A stretch of 64,000 nucleotides of DNA, taken from Mycolicibacterium sp. CBMA 234. GTDB lineage: Bacteria; Actinomycetota; Actinomycetes; Mycobacteriales; Mycobacteriaceae. The notes under the pieces are model-generated. The model ran no database searches and was not told where the DNA came from. It saw only the letters and a list, made by a program, of their open reading frames with translations. A program made the position numbers and the translations under genes. This document shows, piece by piece, positions 61,531-64,000 of the stretch; the first letter of the stretch is position 1, and each line of letters opens with the position of its first letter. The stretch is from the NCBI RefSeq assembly GCF_009729415.1, contig NZ_MPKW01000022.1, positions 177,712 to 241,711 on the forward strand, in the 5' to 3' direction.

Positions 61531-62678
61531 ATTGCGTTAACCCGACGGATGCGCGTGCTGGCGGCAGATCCGGCCGCATCCGTCTTTCCCTGCCGTTCCA
61601 GCTCGCGGTACTGCGCAGCAATCGCCAGAATCCACTCCCGGTCCGAATATGACGCGGGCTGCCTCAGCCAGCTCGGGCCCGGGAACTTCGTACGAGACCG
61701 GCCCTGCTTGTCACCGGCACGGCTGTCGTAAATCCAGCTGGCCACCCGCCGCGCCTGCGCATCGGGCGTCGCATCGACGCGCTCAGAGTCGGTAGCGGCG
61801 GCGCCCGCGAGGGCCGCGGTGGCTTCCAGGTACAACGCATCCGAGATCAGCGACATCTGCTCGGCGACCTGGAACAGCAGTGGCCCACGGGGCCGCACCC
61901 CGATCCCGATATTGGGATGACGCCGGCTCAGTTCCGCGAGCAGCGGCGCAACGGTCCGCAATTCCCGTCGGGCCCCGAACCAGTCCTCCACGCTGGGCAG
62001 CAACGAGCCGCTGGCCACCACCAGCATGGCGCAGGCGAGGATGGTCGCCGCCGCGCCGACGCCGACCAGCTCGGTGGTGCCCACGGCGCGCAGCAGGATG
62101 AACGCGCTGGACAGCACGATCAGCACGATCCCGACGCTGAAGACGAACAAAGCCCGCCCGCGCCGGGTCCGGTTGGAGTTCCGCATGCCGGCCCACGCCA
62201 CCAGAGTCAGGGCCAGCAGCACGTACAACAGCGGAAGCAGCCACGACAAGGAGTTGCCGCCCGATCCGAGATTCCGGCGTAGGTACTCCTCGGGCGCCAT
62301 CTCCGGCTGCCGCGGGGCCAGGAAGAACAGCACGAGCGTCACGACCGCGATCGCCGCGGCGACGCCGTACTGGGCCAGCGCAATCCGACGGATCACCAGC
62401 GGCTTGCGACCGGATGATGCCGACGTGATCATCACGCAACTGCCGGCCGCACAGGCGATCAGCGCCACCTGGCTCAGCATGCTGGAAATGTTCGGCCAGC
62501 GGAGCACGGTGTCGAGCAGCAGCGTCAGTGGCTGCCAGTTCAGGGCAGCTACCAAGCCCAGGCTGCCGAGCGCGACGATCATCGCGGCGCTGACCAGCGA
62601 CTGCTTGTTAACCAGCGCCCAACCGATGCGAAGTCCGGTCGCCAGACCCAGAAGGCCGGCGATTACCCAGATGATCAA
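61515..62678 (-). CDS. MAB_1171c-like (DUF6545) membrane protein
   Basis: The 387-residue protein has about seven membrane helices in the first 230 residues (starting MIIWVIAGLLGLATGLRIGWA) and a soluble C-terminal domain (RRELRTVAPLLAELSRRHPNIGI, EATAALAGAAATDS, YSDREWILAIAAQYRELERQ). This matches what I recall as the MAB_1171c/DUF6545 group of putative transporters in actinobacteria, which commonly sit beside ImmA/IrrE genes. No transport residues are known. The ATG overlaps the ImmA/IrrE gene's stop as ATGA, so the pair is co-translated. Confidence 0.8.
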   Translation of the reverse strand: MIIWVIAGLLGLATGLRIGWALVNKQSLVSAAMIVALGSLGLVAALNWQPLTLLLDTVLRWPNISSMLSQVALIACAAGSCVMITSASSGRKPLVIRRIALAQYGVAAAIAVVTLVLFFLAPRQPEMAPEEYLRRNLGSGGNSLSWLLPLLYVLLALTLVAWAGMRNSNRTRRGRALFVFSVGIVLIVLSSAFILLRAVGTTELVGVGAAATILACAMLVVASGSLLPSVEDWFGARRELRTVAPLLAELSRRHPNIGIGVRPRGPLLFQVAEQMSLISDALYLEATAALAGAAATDSERVDATPDAQARRVASWIYDSRAGDKQGRSRTKFPGPSWLRQPASYSDREWILAIAAQYRELERQGKTDAAGSAASTRIRRVNAIRPAD

Positions 62679-63166
62679 CCAAACGCCTCGCCGAGCCGGA
62701 TCTGGACGATCGACGAACGATCAGAAGGCAGCCGACCCAGCCGGTAGATCAGCAGCGCCGCAAAGTCCTCGGCTTCCTGCTCGGCCTCCTCACCGGCCGG
62801 CCCCATACAGCCGGTCCGCTGATTCAGCATGTAGCCGATGAGATCCGAGCTGGCGAATTCCATCGTGTCGCGGGCGGCCTCGACAACCGATACGCCCTCA
62901 TGGCCGAGCACCAGATGCCCGAGCTCATGGGCGAGGGTGCGGTCACCAGCCGGCAGGCCCTTCTGCATGAGGAATACATCCCGGTCGTTGTACTGGCGCC
63001 ACTGCCCACACACCCCAGTTGGGAGGTCGGCCATGGTCACCTCGATGGGGCGGCCACGGTCTTCACTGACAGCGTCGACCAGGCGGGCGAGTGAGACTTC
63101 GCCACGTCGCGGGGCAAGATCCAGCACCGAATTGACAGCACGTGTGACACGGCGGCTCGCGGGCAT
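62675..63166 (-). CDS. ImmA/IrrE-type metallopeptidase
   Basis: The 163-residue protein has the HExxH motif in LAHELGHLVLGHE (H80, E81, H84) and a later acidic helix EAEQEAEDFAALLIY, where E in this family is the third zinc ligand. ImmA/IrrE proteases cleave Xre-type repressors or DdrO-type regulators after a signal and so switch genes on. VTMADLPTGVCGQW is a typical family block. The start ATG 63166 has AGGGGG five bases upstream. No Xre gene lies upstream of it in the window; espR is the nearest Xre-like protein. Confidence 0.85.
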   Translation of the reverse strand: MPASRRVTRAVNSVLDLAPRRGEVSLARLVDAVSEDRGRPIEVTMADLPTGVCGQWRQYNDRDVFLMQKGLPAGDRTLAHELGHLVLGHEGVSVVEAARDTMEFASSDLIGYMLNQRTGCMGPAGEEAEQEAEDFAALLIYRLGRLPSDRSSIVQIRLGEAFG

Positions 63167-63189
63167 CCCGACCCCCTTTCAATGCAGTA

Positions 63190-63214
63190 GGCGCAATTGC
63201 CCCCTAATTGTGCC
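63190..63214. promoter_or_regulatory. Inverted repeat upstream of the ImmA/IrrE gene
   Basis: Half-sites GGCGCAATT (63190-63198) and AATTGTGCC (63206-63214) form a 9-base inverted repeat with one mismatch and a 7-base centre. It lies 24 to 48 bases before the gene start, at a place expected for an operator or for control of the two divergent-like neighbours. The pattern is suitable for a dimeric Xre-type repressor. Confidence 0.5.
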
Positions 63215-63228
63215 GCACGACCATTACG

Positions 63229-64000
63229 TCAGGCCATAAAACGTGCAGTACCGCTACGCCGGATCGAGTGGCCGGCGCGCGCCTGCCGATAACCGACGAG
63301 CCCGCCGGCACCCGTCAGGATGAGGATGCCGGTGAAGCCGGGGACCGCTACCGCGGCTACTTCGCTGAAGCCGGCCGCGCGCAGGTAGTCAGGATATCCG
63401 GCGCGAAATGCGGGTTCTGCAGCGAGGATCTCATTCCGGACCCCGAACGTATTCGGTTGCGGTGCGCGCACCGCTGGGACTTCCGTCGGAGCACTGGCCA
63501 CCGGGTTGTCGAGTTTCAGCGCGGGTAGCGCGTCGATACCAGCCACGTGCACAGCCGGGGGAATCCCAGCCGACGTCGTGGTGCGATTGTTGGGATGTCC
63601 GGCATTCAGGTCCGGGTAGGGCTGCAGCGCAACCGGAAGGGTCGTCTGCATGAACGGCAATGAGGTGGCGACGTCCAGCGTCGCGTTGGTCAGGCCCGCG
63701 ACCAGGTTGTAGACCGGTTCCATATGGGCGATGACGAATACCGGCAACGCCGCCAACTGCGCCAGCACCGGGATCTTCGAGAAGTCGGGCAGCTGTGGCA
63801 GCTGATCCCACCGCGGCAGTCGCGGGATCAAGGACGCCAGGGAGATGTTCACGATGTCCGGGGTCGCGATCCCGCCGTCGGTCACCGGATGCGGCAAGCC
63901 GGGCCACGAGAACGTCAGTCCGAACGGGTTGAGGCCCGGGGCCGGCACCGTGGTGGCCGGCCGGGTGGGCGTGGCGGGCTTGGCAGGCGACGATGTGGGC
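63229..64000 (-). CDS. Secreted proline-rich protein with C-terminal membrane anchor, partial
   Basis: The frame is open to the window edge, so the 5' end is missing; GTG 63948 lies inside it, but the upstream residues (PTSSPAKPATPTRPATT) look like a real Pro/Thr-rich linker. The visible part has a region with LPRWDQLPQLPDFSKIPVL and a C-terminal hydrophobic stretch (VAVPGFTGILILTGAGGLVGY) followed by Arg-rich RQARAGHSIRRSG. This is the arrangement of a type-I membrane or wall-anchored protein. No family is recognised. It ends 62 bases before the ImmA/IrrE start on the same strand. Confidence 0.6.
   Translation of the reverse strand, partial: PTSSPAKPATPTRPATTVPAPGLNPFGLTFSWPGLPHPVTDGGIATPDIVNISLASLIPRLPRWDQLPQLPDFSKIPVLAQLAALPVFVIAHMEPVYNLVAGLTNATLDVATSLPFMQTTLPVALQPYPDLNAGHPNNRTTTSAGIPPAVHVAGIDALPALKLDNPVASAPTEVPAVRAPQPNTFGVRNEILAAEPAFRAGYPDYLRAAGFSEVAAVAVPGFTGILILTGAGGLVGYRQARAGHSIRRSGTARFMA

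Overview
The window reads as chromosomal DNA of a mycobacterium (Mycobacteriaceae, probably a rapid grower placed in Mycobacterium/Mycolicibacterium). It is GC-rich, uses many GTG starts, and carries nearly the whole arabinogalactan and mycolic-acid locus in an order that I recall from M. tuberculosis as Rv3792 to Rv3849. Two sequence details favour a fast grower: SodA has Gln at position 145 (Mn-type), and EmbB has the ethambutol-susceptible style YILGM motif. No rRNA, tRNA, CRISPR array, prophage or intact insertion sequence was seen.

Layout. 1-9989: the 3' end of aftA, then embC, embA and embB (arabinosyltransferases), closed by a very large inverted repeat. 10070-18863: a complete respiratory nitrate reductase cluster on the minus strand (narG-narH-narJ-narI, narK, then a lipoprotein gene). 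At its far edge lies the last 21 codons of an acyl-CoA dehydrogenase on the plus strand, which looks like the stump of a fadE35-type gene; this marks an evolutionary junction. 19222-29993: the mycolate condensation operon (fadD32-pks13-accD4) followed by three less-known genes. 30214-33486: a cutinase-like lipase and two antigen-85 family genes. 33650-40318: aftB, ubiA, a PAP2 phosphatase, glfT2 and glf, with overlapping stop/start codons at most joints. 40560-43333: the surface proteins Erp and an LGFP/PGRP amidase.

43337-53928: housekeeping and poorly characterised genes, including a HAD phosphatase, an acyltransferase, an APH-like kinase, a metallo-beta-lactamase/Rieske fusion, serS, a septum-formation membrane protein, a small zincin, a phosphoglycerate mutase and pheA. 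54011-56405: an iron section with a strong IdeR box before a DUF2470 gene and weaker IdeR-like sites before the ferritin gene bfrB. 56416-59934: glpQ1, a DUF4328 membrane protein, a rhodanese, an intergenic region with a cluster of DnaA-box-like 9-mers, and sodA. 60089-64000: an Rv3847-like gene, espR, a membrane protein/ImmA-IrrE protease pair with its own inverted repeat, and the 3' part of a secreted proline-rich protein.

How the genes work together. UbiA and the PAP2 enzyme make the decaprenyl-phosphoarabinose donor precursor. AftA, EmbA/B/C and AftB use the donor to build arabinan. Glf and GlfT2 make the galactan it stands on. FadD32, AccD4 and Pks13 make mycolates, and the antigen-85 proteins attach them. 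The nar cluster is foreign to this cell-wall theme and appears to have been placed between embB and the mycolate operon. The most open-ended items are the membrane protein/ImmA-IrrE pair beside espR, the MBL-Rieske fusion with its partner, the long palindrome after embB, and the DnaA-box-like cluster.
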